Below, one piece after another: positions 40,204 to 49,075 of a stretch of DNA of 64,000 nucleotides. Position 1 is the first letter of the stretch, and each line of letters starts with the position of its first letter. The stretch is from Mayfieldus sp038040285. GTDB lineage: Bacteria; Actinomycetota; Thermoleophilia; Solirubrobacterales; 70-9. The stretch spans positions 8,652 through 72,651 of the forward strand of contig JBBPIN010000009.1 in the NCBI GenBank assembly GCA_038040285.1, given 5' to 3'. A program made the position numbers and the translations under genes. A model generated the notes under the pieces. It saw only the letters and a program-made list of their open reading frames with translations. It had not been told where the DNA came from and did no database searches.

Positions 40204-41788
40204 TCGCGCTCGGCGTCGCCGGCGCTTCCTCCTAGCTGGGCTGACCACAGCCGCTCTCGCCTTCGCGATGAGCGGCTGCGTGATCATCAAGAGCAACAGC
40301 TCCTTGCAGCTGAACAACATCGGCGGCGTGCAGGTGACGACGAGGTTCTGTGCCTCGGACACCACCAACCCCTTCAACAACGGCTACAGCCCGACGGATC
40401 CCTGGTGCCAGAAGTTCGCCTCGGGCGGTAACGCCAACGCGGGGGGCAACTCCAATGTGGACGCCGACGATGCGGCGGCGGGAACGCTGCAGCTGATGAT
40501 CGCCTACCGCATCCCGACCACCGCCACCGCGCCTGACACGATCACCGCCACCGAGCCGAGCGGCGGCAGTGCGATCACGTTCACCAAGAACACCAGCTAC
40601 AGCTCCCAGCTTGAAAGCCTCTCGGCGGCAGGTAGCGGAAAGCAGTGGGTGGGCTACCTCTCGACTGCCCAGAGCTACACCGAGAGCAGCGCCAACCAGT
40701 ACTTCACCGTCGCTCCCCAGTTCACGCTCCAGCAGGGCGCCGACGGCTCGCCCTTCCAGGGCCCGTTCAACTACCGGGTCGTGGTCGGCTTTCGGAGGGT
40801 CAACGCAACCTACACGGCCTCGCGTACGGTCAACTGCGGTGGCAACCTCTACGCCCTCTATGACGACGGCCCCGGCGCGGGAATCTGCGTCGACGACCCC
40901 AGCTCCTCGACCGTCGCTAGCGATCTCTCGCAGGCGACGCGCGACCTCGGGGTGATGCCGGGTTCCTCGACCTCGGTACACGCCGGGGCCACGGCCACCG
41001 TGCCGTTTACGCTGAAGTACGCGGGCACCACCTGCTTCTGCCTATGGACGGTTTCTGCCAGCACGAACATCCCCGGCGCGACCGCAACACCCGCAGTGAC
41101 GAGCATCACTCCCACCACCGACACCACGAACCCCGACAACGTCACGGTCAACGTTCCGGCGAACACAGCACCGGGCCCCTACACGGTCACCGAGACGGCG
41201 GATTTCACGGGCACCCCCACCCGTACGGGAACGGCGACCCTGGTCGTCGGCGCGGCCTTCATCTTCGACCCCGCCCCCGCGCTCCTCTCCTCGCTCGGCA
41301 CGGTTGCCCTCAACGGACAGGCCCAGACCACGACCGCGCAGATGAACAACTTCGGGGTCAACGACACCAGCGGCGCCGCCAGCGGTTGGAACGTGACTGT
41401 GCAGGGCAACACGGGCAGCGGCCTGAGCAAAGTCTTCAAGCAGTACTGCCCCGCGGCCAGCGCGCCCTGCGGCTCTGACCCGGCCGGTTATGTCAGCGGC
41501 GGCCGCACCCTGTCCGCCGACTCCCTGACCCTCAACACCACCGCGGCGAGCTGGACCGGCGGCACCGGATCCACCCCGACCTTCCAGTGCAACGCCGGCT
41601 GCTCAGTCGACCACAACACGGCGAACAAGATCGCTTCGGCCGCGAGCGGTGGGGGAACCGGGCTCTGGAGCACCAGCGGGTTCAGCGCAACGAGCCTCTC
41701 GCTCGCGACTCCGAGCACGCTGCGCGTGCTGCCCGCCAACGAGCAGTACCACCTCGACGTCATCTGGACCCTGAACAGCGGCCCGTAG
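40151..41788 (+). CDS. WxL-domain surface lipoprotein-like protein
   Basis: A 545-residue exported protein. A basic N-terminus (RRRRRF) and hydrophobic stretch end in the lipobox-like LAFAMSGC, so it may be lipid-anchored. Residues 45-280 form a Cys- and Thr-rich region I do not recognise, followed by a beta-sandwich-like middle. The last 190 residues form a WxL-type domain, with MNNFGVNDTSGAASGWNVTV as the first Trp motif and a terminal YHLDVIWTLNSGP. WxL domains bind peptidoglycan and partner proteins on the cell surface. Start GTG 40151 lies inside the upstream WxL-interacting gene. Confidence 0.72.
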   Translation: MARKPLPVAPTERGTRSDRARRRRRFLLAGLTTAALAFAMSGCVIIKSNSSLQLNNIGGVQVTTRFCASDTTNPFNNGYSPTDPWCQKFASGGNANAGGNSNVDADDAAAGTLQLMIAYRIPTTATAPDTITATEPSGGSAITFTKNTSYSSQLESLSAAGSGKQWVGYLSTAQSYTESSANQYFTVAPQFTLQQGADGSPFQGPFNYRVVVGFRRVNATYTASRTVNCGGNLYALYDDGPGAGICVDDPSSSTVASDLSQATRDLGVMPGSSTSVHAGATATVPFTLKYAGTTCFCLWTVSASTNIPGATATPAVTSITPTTDTTNPDNVTVNVPANTAPGPYTVTETADFTGTPTRTGTATLVVGAAFIFDPAPALLSSLGTVALNGQAQTTTAQMNNFGVNDTSGAASGWNVTVQGNTGSGLSKVFKQYCPAASAPCGSDPAGYVSGGRTLSADSLTLNTTAASWTGGTGSTPTFQCNAGCSVDHNTANKIASAASGGGTGLWSTSGFSATSLSLATPSTLRVLPANEQYHLDVIWTLNSGP

Positions 41789-41898
41789 GGCAGCGCGCCC
41801 TGCCCTGCGTCACTGCCCCATTTCCGGGTAATGCCCTCGCCTGAATTCGTCGCCGATCTGTCCAGGGCGGCTTTCCCTGAGCGCGTAGAGGCCGATGC

Positions 41899-42600
41899 AT
41901 GCTTCGTATGCGCAAGAGCGCTCCGGCATCCATGCCCCGGCGCGGGCACCGCCTGCTCGCAGCGTCCGCGGTCGTAACAATCGCGGCGATGGCGATTCTG
42001 CTCCCGGCCGCTGCCCTGGGGGAGAGCGACACGACGCAGTTCTCGGTCATCCCCGGGCCGCTGGGATTCGGCGGTGCGCCGGGCCTGCCCGGAGTCCCCT
42101 CGCTTCCCCTGGACGGGCGAGCCCGGACGCTCAGCGCGCGGATGGCCAACTTCGAGGTCAGTGACGCCAGCGGGTCAGGCCTCGGATGGAGCATCACCGT
42201 GAGCGGCGGCGACAGCCCCGGCAAGAGCCCGGTCTTGAAGCAGTACTGCCCCATGGCCGCCTGCGGAGCCGATCGAGGTCCGGGATACATCGGCGGCGGC
42301 TCCGCGCTTCCAGCCGACTCGCTCACCCTCGACAGCAGGGGCGCGCGCTTTGACGGACAGGGCGGCACCACCGGCACTCCGCCGTCCCATCAGTGCGACG
42401 AGGGCTGTTTTGTGGATGCGCCGCCGGACTCGCCGAGCAAGGTCGTGGTGGCGGGTAGTCGCGCCGGGATGGGGACCTTCCAGACCAACGGCTTTTCTGT
42501 CTCCAGCATCAGGCTGGTCGCACCCAGCACGGCGCGCTCACTTCCGCCGAGGGAGGTCTACAGAGTCGATCTGAGCTGGTCGCTGAACAGCGGGCCGTAG
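41899..42600 (+). CDS. secreted WxL-domain protein
   Basis: A 233-residue protein with a signal peptide (residues 13-43, LAASAVVTIAAMAILLPAAALG) followed almost directly by one WxL domain. The first motif is MANFEVSDASGSGLGWSITV, then KQYCPMAACG, a cysteine pair in HQCDEGCF, and the end VYRVDLSWSLNSGP. It is clearly a paralogue of the C-terminal domain of the gene before it. Probably exported to the cell wall to form a complex with the DUF916-like protein at 38725. Confidence 0.75.
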   Translation: MLRMRKSAPASMPRRGHRLLAASAVVTIAAMAILLPAAALGESDTTQFSVIPGPLGFGGAPGLPGVPSLPLDGRARTLSARMANFEVSDASGSGLGWSITVSGGDSPGKSPVLKQYCPMAACGADRGPGYIGGGSALPADSLTLDSRGARFDGQGGTTGTPPSHQCDEGCFVDAPPDSPSKVVVAGSRAGMGTFQTNGFSVSSIRLVAPSTARSLPPREVYRVDLSWSLNSGP

Positions 42601-42650
42601 GCGCTCGTCGTCGATCCGCCGACGGAAGCTCGCCGACTAGTCTTGGGGCG

Positions 42651-43982
42651 ATGGCCACGACGGCTACCCGCCCGGCCGCCACGGGCACCCAAGCCTGGCG
42701 CAACTGGGCCGGCGATCAGACCTGCACGCCAGCCGCGATCGAGCGGCCAAGCAGCCGCGAGGAGCTGGCGGCGGTCGTGCGCGCCGCCGCCGAGGCCGGG
42801 CGCAGCGTCCGCGTCGCCGGATCCGGCCATTCCTTCACCGAGGCGGCGCTGACCGACGGGGTGATGGTCCGCGTCGAGGCGCTGGACCGGGTGCTCGACG
42901 CCAACCCCGCGTCCGGCCTGGTCAAGGTCGAGGGCGGGATCGTGCTCGCCGACCTCAACGAGCGCCTCCATGAGCTGGGTCTGGCGATGGAGAACCTCGG
43001 CGACATCGACCACCAGACGCTGGCCGGCGCGATCTCCACCGCCACCCATGGCACCGGCTCCGGTTTGCGCAACATCTCGGCCCAGGTTGAGGCGATGGAG
43101 ATCGTCACCGCCGACGGCGAGCTGCGCGCCCTCAGCTCCTCTGGATCCCCAGACGATCTGCTCGCCGCCCGGGTCGGCCTCGGGGCGCTGGGCGCGATCT
43201 ACTCGGTGACGCTGCGCACCGTTCCCGCCTTCACCCTGCATCGAGTCGACACGCCGCGTCCGCTGGGCGAGGTCCTCGACCGCTTCGACGAGCTTGCGGA
43301 GCGAAACGACCACTTCGAGTTCTTCGTCTTTCCCTTCACCGAGACGGCGCTGACGATCGAGCGCAATCGCAGCGAGCTCCCAGAGCGGCCGCGGGGCGCA
43401 GTGCGTCGGTGGGCCAGCGACGTGGTGATGGAGAACACGGTCGGCGACCTCGCCCTGCGGCTGACTCGCCGCCGGCCGTCGCTGATCCCCCGCCTCTCGG
43501 CAGGCGCCGCGAGGATGATGTCGCAGGGCGAGCGCCTCGACCGCAGCTACAGGATCTTCGCCAACGAGCGACGTATCCGCTTCACCGAGATGGAGTACGC
43601 ACTACCGCGCGATCGAGGCCCGGAGGCGGTGCAGCGGGTGCTCGATCTGATCCACCAGCGCGGCATCGAGGTCGCGATGCCGATCGAGTGCCGGGTCGTC
43701 GCCCCCGACGACGCGCTGCTCAGCCCCTCGCACGAGCGCCCCACCGCCTACGTCGCGGTCCACCAGTACCGGGGGATGGAATGGCGCCCCTACTTCGAGG
43801 CGGTGGAGGCGATCATGAACGAGTACGAGGGTCGCCCCCACTGGGGAAAGCGCCACTTCCAATCCCACGCCACGCTGGCCGAGCGTTACCCCCGCTGGGA
43901 CGACTTCGCGGCCGCGCGCGATCGCCTCGACCCCGAGCGCGTGTTCCGCAACGAGTACACCGACAGGGTTCTGGGGCCGTAG
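42651..43982 (+). CDS. FAD-dependent sugar-1,4-lactone oxidase
   Basis: A 443-residue oxidase of the L-gulono/D-arabinono-1,4-lactone oxidase family. The PCMH FAD-binding domain (residues 20-190) has VRVAGSGHSFTE with His60, the usual covalent flavin site, and LAGAISTATHGTG. The C-terminal domain (residues 230-440) ends with the substrate-site motif PHWGKRHF. It oxidises aldonolactones, giving ascorbate-like products and H2O2. It is convergent with the PLP enzyme gene, stops 3 nt apart. The same neighbour pair is common in other actinobacteria (known from Streptomyces, recalled, not checked). Confidence 0.88.
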   Translation: MATTATRPAATGTQAWRNWAGDQTCTPAAIERPSSREELAAVVRAAAEAGRSVRVAGSGHSFTEAALTDGVMVRVEALDRVLDANPASGLVKVEGGIVLADLNERLHELGLAMENLGDIDHQTLAGAISTATHGTGSGLRNISAQVEAMEIVTADGELRALSSSGSPDDLLAARVGLGALGAIYSVTLRTVPAFTLHRVDTPRPLGEVLDRFDELAERNDHFEFFVFPFTETALTIERNRSELPERPRGAVRRWASDVVMENTVGDLALRLTRRRPSLIPRLSAGAARMMSQGERLDRSYRIFANERRIRFTEMEYALPRDRGPEAVQRVLDLIHQRGIEVAMPIECRVVAPDDALLSPSHERPTAYVAVHQYRGMEWRPYFEAVEAIMNEYEGRPHWGKRHFQSHATLAERYPRWDDFAAARDRLDPERVFRNEYTDRVLGP

Positions 43983-43985
43983 GCC

Positions 43986-45194
43986 CTACAAGAACGTCTG
44001 GCCTTCGCCGCGGTACGTCGGCACTTCGTCGACGATCTCGTCGCCCTCGACCAGGTACAGCGACGCGAAGTGCTCGCACAGCTCGCCGGCCTTGGTGTGG
44101 CGCAGGTAGGCCCGGTCCCCGATCCGCAGCTCGCGGGCCGGCGGGCCGAGCAGCGGCGTCTGCACCTCGCCGGCGCCCTCCTCGGGGTCGAGCTTCAGCT
44201 CGGGCGGAAGCCAGGGGGTCGGAAGGCGCGCCGCGTCGCCGCTGCCCGAGGCGAGGTAACCGCCGCCGAGGGCGGTCGCCACGCCTCCGGCCGGCTTGCG
44301 CACGATCGGCAGCGCGAAGGCGGCGGCGGGGGTCAGCGTGAAGCTCGTGTAGTGGTCGAAGAGTGTCGGGGCATAGAAGCCCGAGCCGGCCGCCAGCTCG
44401 GTAACCGAGGGGTCCGAAGCGGTGGCCTCGAGGCTTCCGGTTCCGCCGCCGTTGACGAACTCGAGCGGCCCGAACTCGTGCACCGCAACCTCGATTCGCC
44501 CCCGGCGCACCAGCAGCTCCTTGGTGGACCGGCGCTGCATGAAGCGAATCGCCGCGCCGCGAAACCTTCGGCCCGGGGGCCTGTCCCCGACCCCGGCGAT
44601 CTGGCCCTCGTAGGCCATGATCCCGACCAGCTCGAGCTGGGGGCGGCGCTGGATCTCCCGGGCCAGCTCGACGGCCTGCTCGACGGTGTGCACCGGCGAG
44701 CGCTTCGGGCCGACCTTCATCCGGCCGCGCAGCGGCCACCAGCCGGCGTCGACGTCCATGCAGACCCGAACCGCTCCGGCCCCGGTGCCCAGCACCGACT
44801 CGATCAGGTCGAGGTGCTCGGCGCAGTCGACCATCAGCACCGGCGCACCCTGCGGGTTTGCGGCGCTCTGCACGGCGAGCTGCGCCAGCGCCTCGATGTC
44901 CGCCGTCGGATAGGCGACGACCATGTCATCGAAGCCGTGCTCGGCCAGCCACAGCGTCTCGGGCAGCGTGTAGCTGAGCAACCCGCGAAACCCTTCGTCG
45001 CGGGCGAGAATCCGCTCCAGAAGTGGCCGGCAGCGGATCGACTTCGACGCGATCCGTATCGGCTTTCCGCCCGCCCGCCGCAGCATGTCGTCGGCGTTCG
45101 CCCACATCGCGTCGAGGTCGACGAACGCGAACGGCGCCTCGACCTCGGAGAAGATCTCCTCGTAGCGCGCGTGCGATTGATCGGGAACGGGCAC
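43986..45194 (-). CDS. PLP-dependent amino acid deaminase/aldolase (alanine-racemase fold)
   Basis: A 402-residue fold-type III PLP enzyme. The N-terminal alanine-racemase-like barrel has PFAFVDLDAMWANADDML and the PLP lysine in IRIASKSIRC (Lys51). The C-terminal D-serine-dehydratase-like part carries the probable metal or PLP-phosphate-binding segments (NGGGTGSLEA, CEHFASLYLV). Related enzymes are D-threonine aldolases, D-serine dehydratases or amino acid deaminases. Start ATG 45194; a REP-like element lies upstream. Confidence 0.85.
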   Translation of the reverse strand: MPVPDQSHARYEEIFSEVEAPFAFVDLDAMWANADDMLRRAGGKPIRIASKSIRCRPLLERILARDEGFRGLLSYTLPETLWLAEHGFDDMVVAYPTADIEALAQLAVQSAANPQGAPVLMVDCAEHLDLIESVLGTGAGAVRVCMDVDAGWWPLRGRMKVGPKRSPVHTVEQAVELAREIQRRPQLELVGIMAYEGQIAGVGDRPPGRRFRGAAIRFMQRRSTKELLVRRGRIEVAVHEFGPLEFVNGGGTGSLEATASDPSVTELAAGSGFYAPTLFDHYTSFTLTPAAAFALPIVRKPAGGVATALGGGYLASGSGDAARLPTPWLPPELKLDPEEGAGEVQTPLLGPPARELRIGDRAYLRHTKAGELCEHFASLYLVEGDEIVDEVPTYRGEGQTFL

Positions 45195-45226
45195 GGCGCG
45201 AGCCTACAGCCGGCGAGCGGACATGC

Positions 45227-45280
45227 AATTGCGGCGGCGTCGCCGCCTGACATGCCAGTGCCGCGGCGCAACGCCGCGGC
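45227..45280. repeat. REP-like double-hairpin element, copy 3
   Basis: GGCGGC-GTC-GCCGCC (45232-45246) and CCGCGGCG-CAA-CGCCGCGG (45261-45279), separated by TGACATGCCAGTG. It differs from the reverse complement of copy 1 at only a few positions. It lies 33 nt upstream of the PLP enzyme start and 28 nt before tRNA-Ser. Confidence 0.85.
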
Positions 45281-45307
45281 TGACACCTATCATCGACCTG
45301 CGCGCCC

Positions 45308-45396
45308 GGAGAGGTGGCCGAGTGGCTGAAGGCACTCGCCTGCTAAGCGAGTAGGGGGCGCAAGCTCTCTCGAGGGTTCGAATCCCTCCCTCTCCG
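45308..45396 (+). tRNA. tRNA-Ser (anticodon GCU)
   Basis: 89 nt. Acceptor GGAGAGG/CCTCTCC, anticodon arm CTCGC-CTGCTAA-GCGAG with anticodon GCT, long variable arm, T-arm GAGGG-TTCGAAT-CCCTC, discriminator G. CCA is not encoded. Confidence 0.96.
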
Positions 45397-45428
45397 TTCA
45401 GTCAATTGGCCCCGGGAGGCAAGCCCAC

Positions 45429-46262
45429 GTGAAGGACCGAGTGCTCATAGGAATCGCCGCGATCCTCGCCATCGTCACCGCCGGCGTGGGGGTTGCCCTG
45501 GGCGCGTTTGGGGCAGGCGCGAGCGATGACCCCTCGGTGAGCACCGGTGTCCGGCCCGTGGCGCGTGCGACGGTGACACCCGGCAGGGTCGTGGTCGCGG
45601 GTCGCGCTGCGCACAGGGCCCGCCGGACCCCGGTCCCCACCGTGCTCCACCAGCCGCGCTATGGACGCTACTTCGCGATTCTCGAGCTGCGTCGTGGCGC
45701 ACGCGTCCCGATCCTCGACAGCCCGGGGGGAAGGCTGGTCAAGTCGCTCAGCGCCGAATCGGAGTTCGGCTCACCTCGGGTACTCGGCGTCGCGCGGCAG
45801 AGCGGTTCCTGGTTGGGCGTAACCACCCCGCTGCGACCGCACGGGGAGCTTGGCTGGGTCCGCTTCGATGCCGCGAAGTTGAGGCTCTACTGGACCCGCT
45901 ATTCGCTCCGGGTGCTGCTCTCGAAACGGATCCTCGAGCTGCACTACGGTGGGCGGGTGCTCGGCCGCTACACGGTCACCGTCGGGGCGGCCGGCAGCGA
46001 CACGCCGCGGGGGCGTTTCTCGATCACCGATGCCCTGTCCTTCGATCACAGCCCCTTCTACGGCTGCTGCGCGCTGGCCCTCTCGGGATCCCAGGAGCAC
46101 CTGCCCCTGGGATGGTTGGGCGGCAACCGCATCGCAATCCATGGAACACCGGGACCGGTCGGCTACGCGGCCTCGCACGGGTGCATTCGGGCCACCGACG
46201 AGACGATGCGGACGCTGTTCCGGCGCGTTCCGCTCGGCACGCCGGTGTTCGTCGACGGCTGA
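45429..46262 (+). CDS. L,D-transpeptidase (YkuD domain), membrane-anchored
   Basis: A 277-residue protein with an N-terminal membrane or signal segment (residues 5-28, VLIGIAAILAIVTAGVGVAL). A low-complexity Arg/Val linker leads to an SH3-like domain (residues 75-150, ARVPILDSPGGRLVKSL) and a YkuD catalytic domain with His238 (IAIHGTPG) and SHGCIR with Cys252. It would crosslink peptidoglycan outside the membrane. It differs from the enzyme at 740 by carrying a CC pair (YGCCAL) before the active site. It starts 33 nt after tRNA-Ser. Confidence 0.9.
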   Translation: MKDRVLIGIAAILAIVTAGVGVALGAFGAGASDDPSVSTGVRPVARATVTPGRVVVAGRAAHRARRTPVPTVLHQPRYGRYFAILELRRGARVPILDSPGGRLVKSLSAESEFGSPRVLGVARQSGSWLGVTTPLRPHGELGWVRFDAAKLRLYWTRYSLRVLLSKRILELHYGGRVLGRYTVTVGAAGSDTPRGRFSITDALSFDHSPFYGCCALALSGSQEHLPLGWLGGNRIAIHGTPGPVGYAASHGCIRATDETMRTLFRRVPLGTPVFVDG

Positions 46263-46306
46263 GGGCTCGTGCCTGCGCCAGCCGGCGCCGGGAAGGGAGA
46301 AGCCTC

Positions 46307-46765
46307 GTGGCACCGAAGGTCAACCGAATGCCCGACGAGGACCCGTTTCTCGAGTTCGCCGGCTCCAACGTCGTGGAGGCCGACGCCCGACACGCCGTGG
46401 CGCAGCAGCGCCCGGCCCCCGAGCTCGACAATCACGCCGGCGTCCGCCATGCGGGCGCCCTGTTCACGGTCGGCTATGCGGCCTCGCGGGCCCTTGTCGC
46501 CGCGGCGCTGGAAGCGAAGGCCGAGTCGGCGAAGGCCCAGATGGTCGACAGTGAGATCGCCTACGAGAAGATTGTCACCGGCGAGTTGGTGACCGCGACC
46601 GCCGAGCCCGCCGGCGAGGACTGGGAGTCGCTGCTTGCGCGGATCTCCGGTGGGGAGGCTGTGCAGCTGCCGACCTCGGTGACGCTGCGAAACGAGGCCG
46701 GCAAGACGGTGACCGCGATGAGCGTCTGCTGGCAGGTCACCCCCTCGGACGGAGAAGGTCCCTGA
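46307..46765 (+). CDS. hotdog-fold thioesterase-like protein (DUF4442-like)
   Basis: A 152-residue protein with a hotdog-like pattern: NHAGVRHAGALFTVGYAASRALVAAAL on the long central helix, then beta strands EIAYEKIVTGEL, SVTLRNEAGKTVTAMSVCWQV. Related proteins hydrolyse or bind acyl-thioesters. I start it at GTG 46307 behind a GAAGGGAGAAG ribosome-binding sequence; ATG 46328 is possible. It is the first gene of the fatty-acid/polyketide-like operon and its stop overlaps the fabG start by one base. Confidence 0.68.
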   Translation: MAPKVNRMPDEDPFLEFAGSNVVEADARHAVAQQRPAPELDNHAGVRHAGALFTVGYAASRALVAAALEAKAESAKAQMVDSEIAYEKIVTGELVTATAEPAGEDWESLLARISGGEAVQLPTSVTLRNEAGKTVTAMSVCWQVTPSDGEGP

Positions 46766-47569
46766 TGGGCGCCGAGGACGCCAAGCGGGATCAGGGCGGC
46801 GCGCTGGTCACCGGCGCATCGCGGGGCATTGGTGCTGCAATCGCGCGTGCGCTTGCAACTGACGGATGGTCAGTTGGGGTCAATTACCGCGCCGACGCCG
46901 AAGGCGCTCGCTCGGTGGTCGAGGAGATAGCTGCAGGCGCCAGGCACTTGAGATTGAGGCGGATGTAGCCGATGAAAGTTCGGTGGAGCGCATGTCGACA
47001 CAATCGAGGATCGCCTCGGCCCCGTGCTCGTGCTGGTCAACAACGCGGGCGCCAGGCACGATCGATTGGTGCAGGGACTCTCCAAGCAAGACTGGGCTCG
47101 GATCATCGACGTGAACCTGCACGGCGCCTTTCACACCATCCAGCGGGCGATTCGTCCGATGTCGCAGAAGCGCTTCGGCCGGATCATCAACGTGAGCTCG
47201 ATCTCGGCCACCCGACCGCAACCGGCCCAGGCCGCCTACGCCGCTTCGAAGGCCGGGGTCGAGGCGCTGACTCGCACCGTCGCGCAGGAGGTCACCCGCC
47301 GAGGGGTCACCGTGAACGCGATCGCGCCGGGACTCGTCGATACGGATTTCATTCCCGAGTCGCTGAAGTCGGCGGACGCGATGAGGGTATTGCCGGCCAG
47401 GCGGCTCGGCGAGCCCGAGGAGGTTGCCGCCCTCGCCAGCTTCCTCGCGTCCGAGGAGGCCGGGTACATCTCCGGTACCGTCATAACAGTGGACGGCGGC
47501 TTCACGGCTGGCCTTGGAGCCGGGGGGCGGTCTTGGCGACCCAAGGCGGAGACCTCAAGCGACGCCTAG
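46765..47569 (+). pseudogene. fabG: 3-oxoacyl-ACP reductase (FabG-like SDR), frameshifted twice
   Basis: Three frames together give one classical SDR: GGALVTGASRGIGAAIARAL in the first (46765-46968), ALEIEADVADESSVERM in the second, and VDTIEDRLGPVLVLVNNAG, INVSSISATRP and YAASKAG with the catalytic Tyr/Lys in the third (to 47569). The shifts lie at about 46945 and 46993, and each needs one inserted base to repair. Repaired, the product would be about 265 residues and reduce 3-ketoacyl-ACP. Its position between hotdog and ACP genes fits. Either decay or sequence error. Confidence 0.75.
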
Positions 47570-47590
47570 AGAGGGAAGTCGAAGGGATCG

Positions 47591-47845
47591 ATGGAACCGA
47601 CTGCAACACCCTCGCGGGATCAGATCTCGGCGCGGATCGTCAGTGCGCTGACTGAGTTTGGGGCCGAGCCCGACAAGCTGCGCCCGGAAGCGACGCTGGA
47701 AGAGCTCGACGTCGACTCCCTCGACCTGTTCGAGTTGGGCCAGATACTGAACGAGGAGTTCGGCATCGAGGTGGATCCTCAGGACTTCGAGGACCTCACC
47801 ACCCTCGGACAGGCCGAGGCAGCGATATTGAGCTACCTCAAGTGA
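47591..47845 (+). CDS. acyl carrier protein
   Basis: An 84-residue acyl carrier protein with the phosphopantetheine attachment motif VDSLDLFEL (Ser near residue 43) in the usual four-helix context (ATLEELDVDSLDLFELGQIL, FGIEVDPQDFEDLTTL). It carries growing acyl chains for the ketosynthase encoded directly downstream; its stop overlaps the ketosynthase start by 4 nt. As a specialised ACP inside a cluster, it need not be the housekeeping AcpP. Confidence 0.92.
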   Translation: MEPTATPSRDQISARIVSALTEFGAEPDKLRPEATLEELDVDSLDLFELGQILNEEFGIEVDPQDFEDLTTLGQAEAAILSYLK

Positions 47846-49044
47846 GAAACCAGCCTGCGGCGATAACCGGCATCGGCGCGGTCACCCCGTTGGGGCTTGG
47901 GGCCGAAGCCCTGTTTGAGAATTGGGCGAAGGGGGTCAGCGGGCTCGAACACGGCGTCGGCGCCTGCAAGCAGTTCGATGCAGCGGACATGCTGTCGCGC
48001 AAGGAGGCCCGACGGACGGAGCGATTCGCGCAGTTGGGCCTGATGGCCGCCGACGAGGCTCTGCAGGACGCGTGGGGAGGCGAATGCCCCTACGAGCCCG
48101 CTCGCGTAGCCTGCATCATGGGGGTCGCCTTCGGCGGAATGGAGACGATGCAGGGCCAGTCCGACGTGATGGATGCTGAGGGACCCGACGCCGTGTGGGT
48201 GCTCACCGTTCCCGTGTCGATGCCCAACGCCCTGCCGGCCCTGCTCGCGATGCGTAAGGGCTTTCGGGGGGAAACGGGCAGCATCGCCACGGCATGCGCC
48301 TCGAGCGCGCAGGCGATCGGGGCCGGGCTGCGAATGCTGCGCGCGGGCAGCGCCGACGCCGTGATCGTCGGAGGGGCGGAGGGCTGCTTGAACGAGTACG
48401 GGTTGGCGCTTTTCCGCAACGCGGGAGCCCTCTCGCGCACCGGGATATGCCGGCCCTTCGACCGCCGACGCGATGGGTTCGTCATGGGCGAGGGAGCCGG
48501 GGTTCTGGTGCTCGAGGATCCCGAGAAAGCCGAGGCGCGGTCCGCGAAGGTGCGCGGCTACGTGGCTGGCTACGCCTCGACAACGGACGGCTATCACCTG
48601 ACGGCGTCCGAGCCGAGCGGCGAAGTCTGCGCGATCGCGATCCGCGAGGCACTCGAAGACGCAGACCTGAAGCCCGAAGACGTCGACTACGTGAACGCGC
48701 ACGGCACCTCGACGCCGGACAACGACCGCAGCGAGACCCACGCGCTGAAGAACGCGCTCGGCGAGCACGCCTACGACATACCCGTCTCCTCGACGAAGTC
48801 CGCGGTCGGACACTCGATCGGGGCGGCGGGCGGCGTGGAGGCGGTCTCGACCCTGCTGTCGCTCACAAACCGCGTCGCCTGTCCAACGCTTGGTCTGGAG
48901 GAGCCAGAAGAGGGCCTGGACCTCGACTACGTACCGGGCAAATCCAGACCACTCGAGCCGCGGGGGAACAACGGGCGGCTGGTGGCGATCTCGAACTCGT
49001 TCGCGTTCGGGGGCCACAACGCCGTTCTGGTGATCACCACGTGA
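47842..49044 (+). CDS. fabF: beta-ketoacyl-ACP synthase (FabF type)
   Basis: A 400-residue condensing enzyme with the full Cys-His-His triad: TACASSAQAIG (Cys), NAHGTSTPDND (His) and KSAVGHSIGAAGG (His), plus GFVMGEGAGVLVLED and the C-terminal NSFAFGGHN. It decarboxylates malonyl-ACP and extends an acyl chain by two carbons. GTG 47842 overlaps the ACP stop. It may act in a secondary lipid pathway, because an ACP, a fabG and an acyltransferase are all in the same operon. Confidence 0.92.
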   Translation: MRNQPAAITGIGAVTPLGLGAEALFENWAKGVSGLEHGVGACKQFDAADMLSRKEARRTERFAQLGLMAADEALQDAWGGECPYEPARVACIMGVAFGGMETMQGQSDVMDAEGPDAVWVLTVPVSMPNALPALLAMRKGFRGETGSIATACASSAQAIGAGLRMLRAGSADAVIVGGAEGCLNEYGLALFRNAGALSRTGICRPFDRRRDGFVMGEGAGVLVLEDPEKAEARSAKVRGYVAGYASTTDGYHLTASEPSGEVCAIAIREALEDADLKPEDVDYVNAHGTSTPDNDRSETHALKNALGEHAYDIPVSSTKSAVGHSIGAAGGVEAVSTLLSLTNRVACPTLGLEEPEEGLDLDYVPGKSRPLEPRGNNGRLVAISNSFAFGGHNAVLVITT

Positions 49045-49075
49045 CGATCGGCGACCGGGGCGAAGGAGCGGCTTG

